64,000 nucleotides of DNA, from the NCBI RefSeq assembly GCF_905475345.1, contig NC_066589.1:2165501-2229500 (forward strand). The letters are read 5' to 3'. This document shows, one piece after another, positions 12,101 through 27,000 of this stretch. Position 1 is the first letter of the stretch; each line of letters starts with the position of its first letter. The position numbers and the translations under genes are program-made. The notes beneath the pieces are model-generated. The model was not told the DNA's origin, made no database searches, and saw only the letters and a list, made by a program, of their open reading frames with translations. The DNA is from Vespula vulgaris (lineage: Eukaryota; Arthropoda; Insecta; Hymenoptera; Vespidae).

Positions 12101-15100
12101 TAATAGAGATCGCGATCCTGGTAATATTTTCTAATTTGAAAATAGCCGTGGTAGATTCCTCTGTTATATTCGAACGAAGGAGTTCTCGGATAAAAAACAA
12201 ACTACGTGTTTCATTCGTACATATTACGTCAGACGTTTCTTTTAAAAAGGTATAAACAGTCTTTCATAAAAAGAATAAAGAAAGAAATTACGTCACGTGT
12301 TAAAGAATAATCATAAATCAAAAGAACTGTATATAGGAAGAACAAACAGATAAACAAAAAAAGAAAAAAAAGGAACGAGAGAGATTGAAAGAGAAAAAAA
12401 AAGAACGTAATCGATTTTTCGTGGTACGATAACGATTTTTATCGTTTTTTTATTTCGAATTACATACGTTCCCCGAATGAGGAATATAACATTATTACGC
12501 GATTATCACGAACTTCACAATAATATTCTCCGCAAGGCGATGGATCGTTTCCCGCGATCTTTCGAAAGATCTTTAATGCTCTCCATTCGTTTATGACCGT
12601 ATTCGTTAATCTGAAAAATTCAACGGACATTCTTCTTAAGAGAAAACACCGTGGAAAACTCTAGCAGAGGCGGTTCCACGAGGTAAACAAGATCGTAGCT
12701 TCGTGTAACCGAGCTTCGTGACACGAGTACTAAGATTTCGCCATGACACTGTCACGGGAAACCGACGTATTACGACATTATATCGATCGAGATCGTACCT
12801 TCGAGCGAGCAAAGAAAAGAGAAGGTATATGGATGCAGCCGTATATTCTACGATGATCGATAGATCAACCGATGATTATAGTAATTTCGATGGGTTCAAG
12901 GATACGATTTCGAGTTCTCGAAGAATCGATTACGTCGTTGACTATAAGCGTGATATAAAAATGATACTTCACAAATTTACGTAACGCTTTAGATGAAGAA
13001 GAGATCATTATTTTGTATTTCTTTTTGTGTTAATTAATGCTAACATATGCATATGCACACACGCACACATAAAATTTCTAAAGGAAAGACGTAAACTGTT
13101 CTATATTTACGTGTCGACTGTGCGTTGAAAATTCACTTTTTGAAGAAAACCAGTTTTCGATTTAAGCGACGATCGGTCGTCGTCCTTTATATTTTTGTTA
13201 GTTTTTTCTTTTTCTTTTTTTCCCTATACCTCCTCCAGTGTCACGCACTATTAATTACACGACCGTTCTCTGATTCAAGTTAACCGCACGGCCGCTGTTA
13301 CACGCCGGCACGCATAACGTTAATCGTGCCAACGCTCTCTGCTCTATTACGATAATTCCTTCATTGTAATTGTAAAACGAGGGAGTGTAACGAGTCACGG
13401 AAGGCCAACCCTCTTTGATGTACGCATTATACTTTGGAGCACGGTCGAGTTCCGATTGACAGTACGTAAACACATCTCTATGTGTACTATTTTAAGTGAC
13501 AAATCAGATCTATTTAAATAAAGATAAAAGATACTTAAAGATGTATAATAAAATAGAAAAGAGAGAATAAATCGAATAATCGACCGACTAAATTTAATAT
13601 GACATTATACGAGTCACGATTTATTCGAGATGTTAGTCCCAAAAGGTACATTTCATTCTCACTCACAGGAAGTCGTCAAATAATTGAAATTTCATCTACG
13701 GAACACTCGTCACTTGTCACTTTTTATAAATTTGTTGGTTCCTTTCTTCCTCTTTCTTCTTTTCGCGAAACACAAATAAAAAATCAATCCGATCAATATA
13801 TATACATATTTTTTCTATTCTAATAATACACCAATGAAATAAATTTAATAATTTCTCTTCTATTTTTCTTCCGTTTATCTCTATTTCGTATCCACTGTTA
13901 TCATAATATAAAGACGCAAGAAGCGTTGTGTTCCGTACTGCGGAACGACGAGCGAGTGACTGAAGACCCGGCTTATTCGAGAAGTTGGTCTTCCGTCAAG
14001 CAGCCGGTAACGCTTCTAGGCTCAACATGCTTCGAGCTTCGCGCTACGAACTCTGTTGGCCGATGCCTTCGAAGGACTGATATCTGGGTCGAACCCCTCC
14101 ACGAGAAACGACGACTTTGTGAACGTCGTATATACGTATATACATACATACGTACATATATCTTTTCTTTGCAATGCTCGCTGCACCAACGTGCGATGCT
14201 CTTCGCATGGAAAAGCCTGCGAAAGGAGTTGGGCTATAGCGTGCTGCAAGACACGAGAGATGGTCCCATCAGGAAATTCGAATTGATCAGCGATCGCTCG
14301 AGTGAAGCGAACTCCTTTCAACTCTCGAATTCCTGTTTGCCTTTTGTATGGGGTAGGTTTGGTCTCGTTCGTGAAAGGATGAATCGATCGATCATTTTTC
14401 TCTTTACTCGAACAGTTTCTTGTCTATTCTTTTTTTTCCGTTCTTTTCTTTTTCTTTTCATTTCCTTGACGCAAATCGAAAAATAATTGCAGTCGATGTC
14501 GATGATCAGTTTATAGTCAAACCTGTTTCTTTCTTTTTATCATTTTTCTTTTTTCTAAATTTGTAAAGTATTAAATAAAACAAAATAGAAAAGTTTTATA
14601 TCGGCTTTCTTTGAAAAATGAGAAATTCTTTTTATCACTATCTCGCTTTCCCCTTAAAATGTATAATTTTATAATTGAAAAATTTATTCTTCCGCGATAA
14701 ATGTTTTTTTTTTAATTAAACAGTGTCGTTGAGATCAGGTAATATCCGTATTAGAACTCTCGATTGGAATGTACATTCGAGAAATGCGAAAGGAGACTTT
14801 TAGAACGGACTCTTACACGACACTCCACTTGCATTAGAAACTTTTCTTTCCGTTCGAGAATCGTCCAGTGAATCTATGAAAAAAGAAATCAAACGAAACG
14901 AGTTGTTCGTATTCAACTCGAATTGGTCAGAGGAATGATTTTACGAAAAGTCTAACGCAACGTTATATTCGTCCATCTGTCTCGACTCTATCGAATTTTT
15001 ATGTTAATTTGAATTTCACATTAATTCCTTATTTTTCCATCACGGAATCGAAATATATCGTTCTCATAGAATTGATCGGAACGTCGATAACAACGAGCGA

Positions 15101-17402
15101 GAAAGTGCATTTCGTGCATGTTTTAATTAAAGGAAAAATCGTATATTCTGCGAATTTCCGCTAATTTCGATTTTATTACAATATTTACGTTGTTTTACGA
15201 CGTAGATAAGCAAGTGTAGAATACATTATAAACTCCAACGAATTTTCTCGCGAGTACGTTGCACCGTTGTTGATATTCTTCCCCTTCTTAAGGAAAAGAA
15301 AAAAAGAAAGAAAAGAAAAGAGAAAAAAAAGAAAAAAAACAAGAAATAACGAGAATAAGAAAATGACGGTAAGCAATTAACACGTTGAACACGTCCGAAG
15401 GATAATACATCGTGTAATTTTCTGACCGTTGAAATTTTCATCCTTAGTAATTCTGCTTAGACGCTGAGCAAAGATAATTCTACGAATGGCGTGAGACGAA
15501 TCGCGTTTTCGAGAAGAACGTTTATAACTAGAAGAGAGGGAGAGAAAGAGAGATAGAGAGACAGAGAGAATAGCGATGCAAAAATCGTAGAAATCGTTGG
15601 CGAAGGGCTGCCATAAGTTTCCACTGGCGACAGCCGGTTAATGGCTCTTACCATATTCTCTCTATATATGTGTATATATATATGTATGTACGTATGTGTA
15701 TATATATACATATATATGTATGTTCTATAAGCAAAGTAGGTAGATGATCGAGGGGCAAGAAGAAAGACATGAGGAAGAAGCTACGATGAAAGAAAAAGGC
15801 GTAGCAAGTGCGTGGGCGTGTGCGTATCCACGATTCCCTTGAAACAACAATGCCGAGACGGTCGTGAGTATACCGAGCAATGAAGTAGAAATCGGAACCG
15901 GAAGAGGGAGGAAAAAGTCGGAAGCGATTGCTCCTTATTTTTTTCTCATTATCATCGTTATTTTCGTTCGACGGAGAAAAAAGTTCTACAATATAGTCAA
16001 CATGAGAAATTTACGAAAATTGGGAGATCCTTTTGAAAAGGACAGAGAGAGAAAGAGAAAGGAAGAAAGAAAAAGAGATCACCTATTTTTCTATAATTAT
16101 GATAAGAAATAAAAAAAGTTTCCGCACGGCTTACGTACGATCGACTTTCGAATCGTCTTTAATCATTTCCGCGACGAGAATCTCGTTGGAAAGTACAGAT
16201 GCGAATGTCGGGCATACGTTATTTTTATGGACCGTCTTGTGATCTTACGATCTCACCGGAGATCAGTGATGTTTTATTATCGATGTAAATACGTGTATGG
16301 TTTTTCGAAATCGTTTCTACAAGATATAATTAATATGATAATAATTTGTAGATTACGTTCATTCTCGAAACGGCGGGTATATTCTCAATCGAGTTGATTC
16401 TTATCATTAACTGTCAACTATTAACTTCTAAAATTATGGTACGAAATAAATTATTGTATTATTATTACTACTAATGTTCGATCTTTTTTTCTTTTCTCTT
16501 TTTCGTACAGAAAACTATTAACATGATTCGATGCCAACGCCTTTTAGGTGGAGTCCTTACAAAAGGTACGAGTTTCGGTTCACCCGGTTATGGAACTTTG
16601 TAACGGATGAAGCACCTGTCGACCAAAGGAAACGAACGATTACGCTTTGGAACCCTCAAAAAGGGCTCCCACGATACAATGCAGGTTTCTCCCTCGACGA
16701 CGACCCTCCTCATTTTTCCTCCTGTACTTATGTATACTTTTCGAAATACGTGAGACCGTTTCAGTCTTCAAATTTGATTCATCGTCGTAACCGGAAATTA
16801 TACTCAGATATCATTTATGTTATCCAAAAAAATTAATGAAAACGCGAATAAGACGCAACTCTTTTTTCTTTTCTGTTCTATTTTCTTTTTTTTTTCAATT
16901 AAAAATTATTATTTTCTTTACGTATTACTGTCAAACAATAATCGTTATAATTGATTGATTAGACAGATAAATTGTTCGTTCAATTTCTTCGTGTTATTAG
17001 AGATAGCGTGTTTTGATCAAATCATCGAGTGACAATCAAGACATTTTTCTAACCGGAAGAACGAGATAACAACCTTCAAGATTAAGAGAGAGAAAGAGAG
17101 AGAGAGAGACATAGGAAGCTACTAAGCAAATTCCCACGTTTCTACGTACGAAGAAGACCTTACGGCCTCCATCTTCTTTTTGTTTTTAACTTCACGGAAT
17201 AACGATACAATCATTGATGATTTAGAAACCTCGATGAAGAATGAAGCCGAGTATCATGCGTCGAGTATCATACATGTGTGTAAAATGGAAAAGCGAGCGG
17301 AGAGTCGGTGAATGTTAATCAGTTGCTACGTGATAAACTGTTAGCTATTACGTGGACTGTCTCTATCTTATACTCCTTACTAATTTAGCAAAACGTACTT
17401 AC

Positions 17403-17456
<54 letters not shown>

Positions 17457-20400
17457 GTATAATTTATAAAATATTTATGCGAAATATATGATAACTTTCG
17501 CTAAAATAAAAATTCAATGAGAATTTCAAATACGAACGATCTTCTTCAAATAATAATTTTATATATAAAACATAATAAGTATAAGAGAAATTTGTATAAA
17601 ATAATTCGAATGTATTATCAACAGATCATTCTCAAAAACAATATTGTTTCAAATATACGTATATTTTCTTTTTTTTTCTTTTTGATATAACTAGAAAGAC
17701 TATACGAATTGAATTTTTAATTTAGATAACTTTAGTTTCAGAAGGTAATACAAACATTTCATTATTCTAACTGGTCTAACTGTATTCCATTGAAACTTTT
17801 GAATCCCTACGCTGGACAATAGAAGCTACACCCGCCTAATTGTAAGATCGACTATGTTTAACCTCGGCGACATACTCGGTAGGGCTTCTTTCAGTCGTTG
17901 TAGGAAACACGATCCCATTTCCGTTCTTGGAACATTTCAAACAATTCAACTAATGACAATACACGCTTCAGGTACTTACTTTCAAACAATCTTTTTTCTT
18001 CCAATTCTTTTTCCTTTTTTTTTCTTTTTTGATACGAACTTTCTTTACGAAAAGCGATCGCCTCAGGTATTTTTTTTCCTCGTGTTGATGCGTGCCGAAA
18101 GATTGAAGAAGAAAAAGAAATAGAAAAACAAGTGTCCGAACAATTTACGCTCGTTTTGCTTTAAATGGTTGCTATTCTTACCGGAAAGACCGGTCTAAGA
18201 TCTTGTAGGATCGTGGAAAATTCTTCACGATTCTATCACGATTCTTTTTCTTAACTTTTCTTGGACGACATTTTCCTTTTTTCTTTTTTCCTTTTTTTCT
18301 CTATCTCTTTCTCTAAGTACGTTGCGTATATATGTACAAATCGCCTCGAGAGCAAGTGAAATCGAAATCGTTTCGATATCGCCCTGGATACTTTCGCTCG
18401 TGACAATTACGTAACGGGAAAAATGTTCTTTCCTTGAAGAATATAGCTTAAAATTCTACGATAGTCTTAGAGTCAATAAAGCAATGTCGTATAAAAATTT
18501 CATAAGAATTTCGTGAATATTTTCTCATTATTAATATTGAATATTTTCTTTTTTTCGTCTAATCATTTAAATTGACCGTCAAAATTAGAAAAATAACTCG
18601 TTATTAGGGTCGATTATTATACGATACACACACCTATATATAATACATATTATTCTAGTTTCACCTCGAAACAATGACTTTTCTCATGAAGCAAAGATTT
18701 ATGACGTCCTAACAAACGGAGAAAGTACGAAATACGCGATACAATAACGTTGATGACGTTTCGATCGAACGTATGTATGCATGCACATATGTAACTAAGT
18801 ATATAAGTAGTAATCCTAGGAAGAAGATTCACGAGAAAATTTGGGCTAGACGTTGAAGTCAGTAGGAGATAAGAATCATGCTGCCGATCTTGTATTAGCA
18901 ATTCAAAAGAGCTTCCGGTCTGTATCGTGGCACGCACGAAGTGAAGGTGTTGCTTCCAGTAGATATCTAAAAACAAGTTACTTTAACTCGAACAACTTAA
19001 AGAATGTCTAAGAGTACCGATTTACGAGTTATATAGCTTTTTTAATTTATCTCCATTGGGATAAATAAAAAATAACAATAATTTGCCAGGTAATTTTATG
19101 CTCTCCTTAATTTTGTTTTCTTTTTCTTTCTTTTCTCACCCTTTATATTGTCTATCTATGAAATTTTGTTATTAGGATATAATCGTTATTTATGTGGATC
19201 TATTATGAACCTGTCGTATCCATAAATTCCATTTTGTTATACAGGGTGGTCTAACGTGTGAGAACACTTCGATAGATTTGAGAATATGATTTGTAAAAAA
19301 TTTTATAGAGAAACGTTGTGCGTAGCTTTAATGGATTTATTCGTATCAACTTTGTATTTATATTAACGATACTATAAAATTAATATATTTTTAATTACGC
19401 GAATCATCTTGTAACGACTTTTTGATTGAAGTTTATCAGTACAATTCATAATTACTGCATAGTATAAAATCGTTAATAATCTTTTGACGAGAGAAAAATA
19501 GATCTAACGAGTACGTACTACGTTATATCTTGTAAATTACTGGCAAATCATAGATCGCGTTCGTTTTCGGTCGATCCTTATTTTTGCTGCTTCCTTTCTT
19601 CTTCTTTTTTTTTTAAGCATCTTCCAAGCGAAGTAAAAGTCTTGGTTTAATCGATAAAATGAACGCAGAGCTTTCCAAGATTAATAATTACCACTTGTTG
19701 GAATGTCGGTGAGGTTTCGCCATATTTTTTTTTAGTTTTTTATTGTTTTACACGTCGTAGAGAAATCTACTTATTTACGATTACTTTTTTTTGGTCGTGT
19801 TTGTTGTTGTTGTTTTTTTTTTTCTTTTAATTTGAGTTAAAAAAGGATAGAAAAGATGACATAGGAAGAGAAATAGGAAGATTAAATTTCTTACGAAGTA
19901 GCGACGTTTGACAGGCCGAGGGCGTACACGAGTCCTCCTATACAGCGATGCGCCTCGTGCACGCACCCATGATACGCGGAACGAGTTTTGTTTACAATCA
20001 CCGTGGCTCGTAAATTACGTCAGCGTGTTTGAGGCAGCGAAATGTCGTACGAGAAGCGCTACGTGAATGAAGGATAAAGAAGTCCTCGATTAGAAAAGAA
20101 AAGAAAAAAAAATAAACACAGTCGAGACCGTGACTTTTCCGAAGTAACAATAGCATTACGCTTTTTATTTATTACCATAAACAAAAACAGCGATAGAGCG
20201 ATCATTTCCAAGAATTTTTCCGTTTAATCCAACGAGTACGATTTAATTAGGTACACTCGTTAGTTTTCTTTTCTTTTTTAGAGATAAACGCAAACAGGTG
20301 GGAAGACATTTTTTTTATAGATAGGATTAGTAAATAAATAAGCAGGTAGATAGGTTTCTTGTTAAAAAAAAAAAATATATAAAGAAGGATTGTTCTTTTT

Positions 20401-21481
20401 AAATTACCGTTATTTGTCGTGTAATATTTGTAAATTTGACTTATTGTTCAACTAACCCTTTTACTTTTCAATGGAACAATGAGTTGCCATGACCAAGCCT
20501 TTTATCGGATTTGTGCACGAACAAAAGCGAATTGACCGATGGGTTCTTTATATATATGTATATAAACACGAACTATACGTGAGTTAAATACGTGCTCGCT
20601 ACTTAAGCATACATATATCATACGACTTACGTTGTTAAGAATATAAAGTCGAATATAAAATGACTCAGTTTTGTTGTACCTCAAAACATGAAGAAGAAAA
20701 AAGAAAAGAAAACGAAACGAAAAAGGAAAAAAGAAAGAAACTTTCTTTTCTTTTCATTGGACGTTTTTGTTCGATCTTTTCCGTAGATACGTGACATATC
20801 ATTAATTTCTTATCGATATTCACAGTATTTTACGTCAAAGAATATTTTCAAAGCAACGAAGGAAAGAAATGATTTACATAAAAATTCTTAAATAATTAAA
20901 TAAACGATTGACATTAAACGATTGAAACTTCCTTATCGAGAAAAGAGAAATCGAATAATTAAAGTTTTTCAGTTTAACAAGCAAAGTAATGTTTTCCGGA
21001 AGATTCATTCTTTGACTTGTTAAGAATATGTCAATTATTAAAAGACTCTTTCGAATGGATTGGAAACATCTTTGAAATTATGTTCAAATGTGAAAGTAAG
21101 AGTTTTGCGGTAGAAGAAACGTTGAGGAAAGGTATAGACAAACCGGTCATAAATGGCATTTTTTCTATCTCTTTTGTCATAAGCGACGAGATGACAACAT
21201 CGTGCAGGAAATAGCTACATATATTTTACAGGGCTGCGAAACCTTCCTAGTAGAAATCCGACACTATCGATGATTCCAAAGTTGGAGAAAAGAATAAAAA
21301 GGAGAGGTATAACGAACGAATTATTTAAAAATTGTTTAAAAATTTTCCAAATTATCTTCGTTCTCTTCATTCTCTCAGTTCTTATTTATCGAAACAAACT
21401 TTTAAATGATATTATTTTATGTTGTTACTTTGACATTTCATAGATCAGTAAAAAACTTTAATAATAGTAGTAATAATGATG

Positions 21482-21513
<32 letters not shown>

Positions 21514-24003
21514 TATTATTATTATTATTATTATTATTATTGTAGTAATTTAGAAACAACGAGAATCAGTAATTACTTTCACCATATTACGGATGTAATT
21601 CTGTTAGCTTTCTTTAAAAATCAACGATTTTCTGGGTGAATATATACGTGTGTAGATACTTATATTTCCGAAGACTTCTATAAACAACTCGCGCATTCCG
21701 CATCGATTCCGCAATGGATCAATTTCAATAGTATGCATTTTCTCGACTACGTGCCTTTTCGTTTCCCCGCTTGACCGAAATATTCTCGAAACGAAGAGAA
21801 AATGAAGGAAACGATCACCGGGTCTTTCAGGATGGTAACAACTCGAAGTGATCGTCTGGGACTAGCGATTAATGACGATCAAGTTATAAATTATAACGGG
21901 TCGAATAGATACGGAGCAAATGTAACGAGGTAAGCTAAGGTAACGCCTAGTGTAAATTACGTTTCCAGTGAGTGGTCATATGTGCTGGCCAATGCCTTCG
22001 TTCTTCCTTCTCTCTTTCTCTTTTTCCATTCTGTGTATATACAAGAATGGAAGGTACGTGCGTGCGAATATGTGCAAATAAGTAGAAACATTGAAATAAG
22101 ATCTATGGTTTTTGATCTCTCTTTCTATCTTTCTTTTTCTTACTTGGCCATCGAATATTTGATGATATTTTTCGTGAATATTTTTTATAAAGAATTGATA
22201 CCGAGACGATTCAACGAATCGAATAATCTTAACATGGAATACATTTTCTGTTTTTAATGGAGTAGAAGATAAGAAAGAGAGAGAGAGAGAGAAAAATGAT
22301 TTCGAGAATATGTTGAATCGGGGTCGAGAGGTCGAAGTCGATTTCGAAATAACGGTGAAACGAGCCGTCGAGTCTCGAAGAAGCGTTCATTGATAGTCCT
22401 GCGTTTGCAGGGAAAGGAATATCCCGATGATAATTCTGAATTCCTCGGTTACTCGGCGCATCTGACGAAAGTATCGAGCTATTCAAGCATCGCTGCTTAC
22501 AAACGGCTCCGTAATTACGCCGAGAATATAATAACGCGTCGATCTATCGCGCCGTTTCGATCTACGCGATTCTCCGTCTTGAAAACTAATTGTAAGATAC
22601 CTTCTTCTCCTCTACGGTTGTTCTTTTCTCGCTTTTAATCAGATTTCTTTTTTCCTTTTTTTTCTTTTTTCTTTTTTAATTGCTTTAAAATCGATTTAAA
22701 TAAGAAGAGAAAAAGGAAAGATAAGAAAACGACGAAAAACAATCGTGAATATCAGATATTAGTTTGATATGTATCTAAAAATAGAATTATCTTGATATTA
22801 AAAATTAAATTCGATAAGAAAGATCATATATCGTTAAGCAAAAAGAAATTTAAACAAAAGTTTTGTTTAATTTACAATTAAATTAAAAAAAATGTGTAAT
22901 GGCGATATAAATCAACGACGCGTCAAAAACATTGCGATCTTCCGCAGTGAATGTCGTCGAGGAAGTATCAAGGTCGCTTTAATAATGTCACGAAGTAAAG
23001 TCCGGTGAGATGTCACGCGTATTAAAATCTCTTGAAAGTGTCGAAAACAGCATCGACCATTTCGGAGAATTGTTGTTTCGCTTCCTTTCCGTGAGATATA
23101 TATTTTGAATGAACAAATTACGGAATCATAGTGATAATGACATATGGGATCTTTATATTACTTACTGTGTCTCTTTAAACACCATATGAATAAATTATAC
23201 CGAAATTCGTTCTAGAAAAAGAATATAATAGAAGAAGAAAAAGAATAAAGTATCTTCCTCAGGAATAAAAGTTCATTTTCGGTATAGATAATTAATAGAA
23301 AATGTATATTAACAAGAAAAAGAAAATATTACGTAAATAACTCGAGTAACGTAACATCGTCGTGATAGAATCGATTCATTAAAGCGACCAAAGTGTGATA
23401 CATAAGTATGACATAATAGTAATCGAATTAAAGAAAAAAAGAAAAAAAAGCAAAAGATAAAAGAGAAAGAGAGAAATAAGGAAATCCATTTGATAATTTC
23501 TTTCTGTTTTCCTTAATATTTTTTTCTCAGGATCAGTCTTACACATCGTCCTATCAAGGAAATCGTAGGTTTGCTTTCCGCAACCTACACATTATCACGA
23601 GATATTTTAACTTATTGTTATAATCAACTGCTATTGCTGACTCGTATCATGCCGCTCCTTTTTTTATACCTTTCTCTCTCTCTCTTTCTCTTTTATAGCA
23701 CACGTACCAATTTCCACGCGTGCGATCGCGTTACCTCACCCAAGGTATGTAGGTTTGTATGTGTGTTAGAGATTAATTGCACAAGATTCAACGACGGATC
23801 CGAGACGGATGACCTTCGTACGATTACGTTCCATAAGAAAAGTCTTCGTGAATCGATACTTACCCGTTACTACCATGAACGTCTATAACGATAAATATGA
23901 ACGTCTTGCCTGAACTATGAAGTGTTTATCTCGAATAGATCGTCTTGAATACTTAATGCACTAACTGCTTCATCTCTACTGTGTTTATACAGACGAGGAT
24001 GTT

Positions 24004-24041
<38 letters not shown>

Positions 24042-27000
24042 ATAGATTTGTTTTTAGTATATAATTCTACACTATAGACTGTTTTATTACGACAAAAAAA
24101 GCTAAGGAACTTATATATAGAACAGAGAGCGAGAGAGAGAGAAAGAGAGAAAGATCAATAGTGCAATAGTACTTAATAACCAGATACGATACAATACTAC
24201 TAAAGCAATAGTTACATTAACGGAAATATATTTTAAATTAAAAAAAAAGAAATTGAAATAATTATTTAAAAAAAAATATGTAGAGGTAACTCAACAATAA
24301 AATACGCATACATGTTTAATGCAAGGTATAATATAAAAAAGAGAAAGATATGTTATACAGAGGTAAGGAATGTTAAGGTGGGACAAGGACGTTCATTCGC
24401 GGTCTCGTTTATTCAGTGAAACGAATCGACTTGGTGTTCCTCGAATGCTTTCAGAATAATTCAAATATTTCGATACGCATGAAAGAATAGGAGAGACGAG
24501 TTTGCTTTCTCTTTTTCCGCGATTTTCACGCGATTTTCGCGGAAGTTATATTACACCCATGGTCGGAGAGTTCCTCCGATGGAGTTTCTTTCGATGGAAA
24601 GAAATTTCATTTAATACCGGCGCGGGAATATGTTAGAATTATACGTGGATATGAATGCTATGATTGAGCTATGCAAAAAGTAGGAGGAGTTAGGATAAAA
24701 GCTATTATGAACGTACGGATGCCAAGATGCATACGTTAATCTAAAGGCAAGGTACAATAAATATAGGTACATACATATGTATATACGTAAGTACGTATTT
24801 CTTGCGTCTTATTGCTAGTCATGTAAGTACTTAGATTTCCGCTGGCATGACGCTTATGTTTATATTTTCCGCGAAAGCTTATGATACTTTTGATAAAAGC
24901 ATTGATAAATTAATCGTGTTTCTTGGAAATTTAAACGAGACTTACATCGAGAGAGATTTGGCCTTTTAAAAATTTAAAAATATCATTATTACGATGCGAA
25001 GATTAAGAGAGGTTGATTAGAGAAAATGTCGACTTATAAAAGGTGAAATTAATTAGTGAGACGAATATAGAGAAATTTACTTACCGATTTGATGTACTTT
25101 CCGATCATATCAGCTAATTGAGGTGCTCTGTTCGTGTGTAGAGGAAGTCTAACGCCAGAGGAAATTTGCAACACGCATACACCTGCTCTGGGTGAACTTA
25201 TCGAGACGATATCTTCCAGCGGTAACGTTTCTAATATAATTAAGTCACCATTTGTAGTTCGTTTTATTAATCGGAGGCCGTGATGAGAGACCGCGACATG
25301 TTGCGTTTCCGGATGTTGTGGGCCGATCTGTAAATCGATTTCGAAAATAATTTTTCAAGATATTTTGATTTAATTATGAAAAAATAATAGACACTAACCG
25401 AAACTGGAAATATTCGAGCGAAGTAGAGGGGCCACTGTTTCGCCATGTCAACGATATTTTTCTTTATAGTGATCTTGTGTTGAGTACTTTGGAGATTGTC
25501 CAATGTAACACCATAATTGTCGAGCATTTTGAGCATATTTTGACGATCTTCCTTAGTGATTCTGATACTCGATGTAGCTAGGACATCGTAAGCCACTTGG
25601 CAGAAAACCAGATGAAGAGCCAATGGACTGTTCAAGCTTTCATTGGGCGCGAAAACTTCCTTCTTTACCCTTAACGTCCAACTTACTCTATTGTACGTGA
25701 AATGGGCTGATGACGTTTGAGGATATAATTTTGTGTTCACCACTTCTTGAACCTTTTCGATTTCAGGTTTGTCAGCGGGAGGTAGTACCGGCCTGAGAAA
25801 TTCTGGCCATTCCTCGATCTCGATTCTTTCCATTTTATCAGTACGATGAGTCGAAGCAACGCTAGATCTTCTGTCGACTTCTCTATCCAATTTCTTGAAG
25901 CTTTGTCGAGCTGCCGAAAAAGATTCCCTTGTGTTAGGAACGACTCCGAAATCCCTTGGTGATGGCATTCCAAAACTATCCCTAGATTTTGGTGATACAT
26001 CTCGAGTCATACCGAATGGATCTCTTTTAGGACTGGTACTTTCAAAAACATCTCTAGCATATTTTGGATCAAAAATATCAGAATTCAAGTCTCGACGAGA
26101 GTCGAAATCTGATATTCGATCCCTGGTACTAGCTAAATCTGTACTGTCCTTTCCATAGAAATCCTTGGATTTTTGATCCTGCGACGATCGAGATTTATCA
26201 AAGTCGTTTCTATATTCGTGATTTTCCCTTAAGTGTTGCTGAGAAGCGAAAATGTCTCTACTTTGGCTAAACATGTCACGTTGATTCTTTGGAAAATGAT
26301 CGAAAGAATCAGAATCTGGAGATGTTCTGAAGGACTCTCGTGTTTTAGGTTCTATCGGTGCGGGTGGTGACTTTGGTTGTGGTACTCCGGATTGACTATA
26401 TGGATTAAATGATTGATATTTTAATTTCATGTGTTTCTAATCGATTAATGAATGATTTTAAAGTTATATTTGTTATGAATTATATTTGTTAAATACCTGT
26501 TGCTGTACACGCTTCCACCTCGTGGACTAGGTGGCTGTGGTGGGGTAATTGGAGGTGGTGGTGGTACTGGCCTTTCCATTCTTTCAATTTGTGTTCTAAC
26601 TACTTGAGCTTGTGTCATCATATCGGTCGTACCTTTGGATGTTACGCTTTGAGTATCGTCAGCTGTGGAAGCGTAGTCATCCCATCTACCACCTTTACAA
26701 GTTACCAAAATTATTGTAAATTAATCAAAGGATCATACCTTGTATGTATTATATAAAAAAAGAAAAAGATGTATTTATATATATATATAAGTATTACCTA
26801 ATTGTTGTTCCAATAAAAGTTTTCGATTGTCCTCTAGTCTCTTCACTTTACCATCCTCTCGTGGCAAAGCAGGCTTTTCTGTAGTTTTGGTAGATCGGAC
26901 ACTGTGATTTGCCGTTACCTTCTCGAGTCTTTGTCTCATCTCAGAACTCAATTTAAGTTTTCCTATACTTCCTGGTGATGGTCTTTGTGCACCTATTTCC

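Larger units (their letters stand above)
14335..25084 (-). other. intron 26, 5' part
   Basis: Mostly AT-rich intron. Notable contents are a (TA)26 tract at 17404-17455, an ACAGGGTGG word at 19240-19248, the (AAT)n(ATT)n palindrome at 21481-21541 and a (GA)16 tract at 24007-24038. I see no gene. Confidence 0.5.

Noticed and set aside
13926..14486. 186-codon plus-strand frame in the big intron
   Set aside because: It crosses a TATACATACGTA repeat and ends in Phe-rich low complexity. The minus-strand reading of part of the block looks more protein-like.
19230..19260. TATACAGGGTGG word like a transposon end
   Set aside because: No partner end with CACCC and a TA border was found at a suitable distance; it is left as a single word without a called element.
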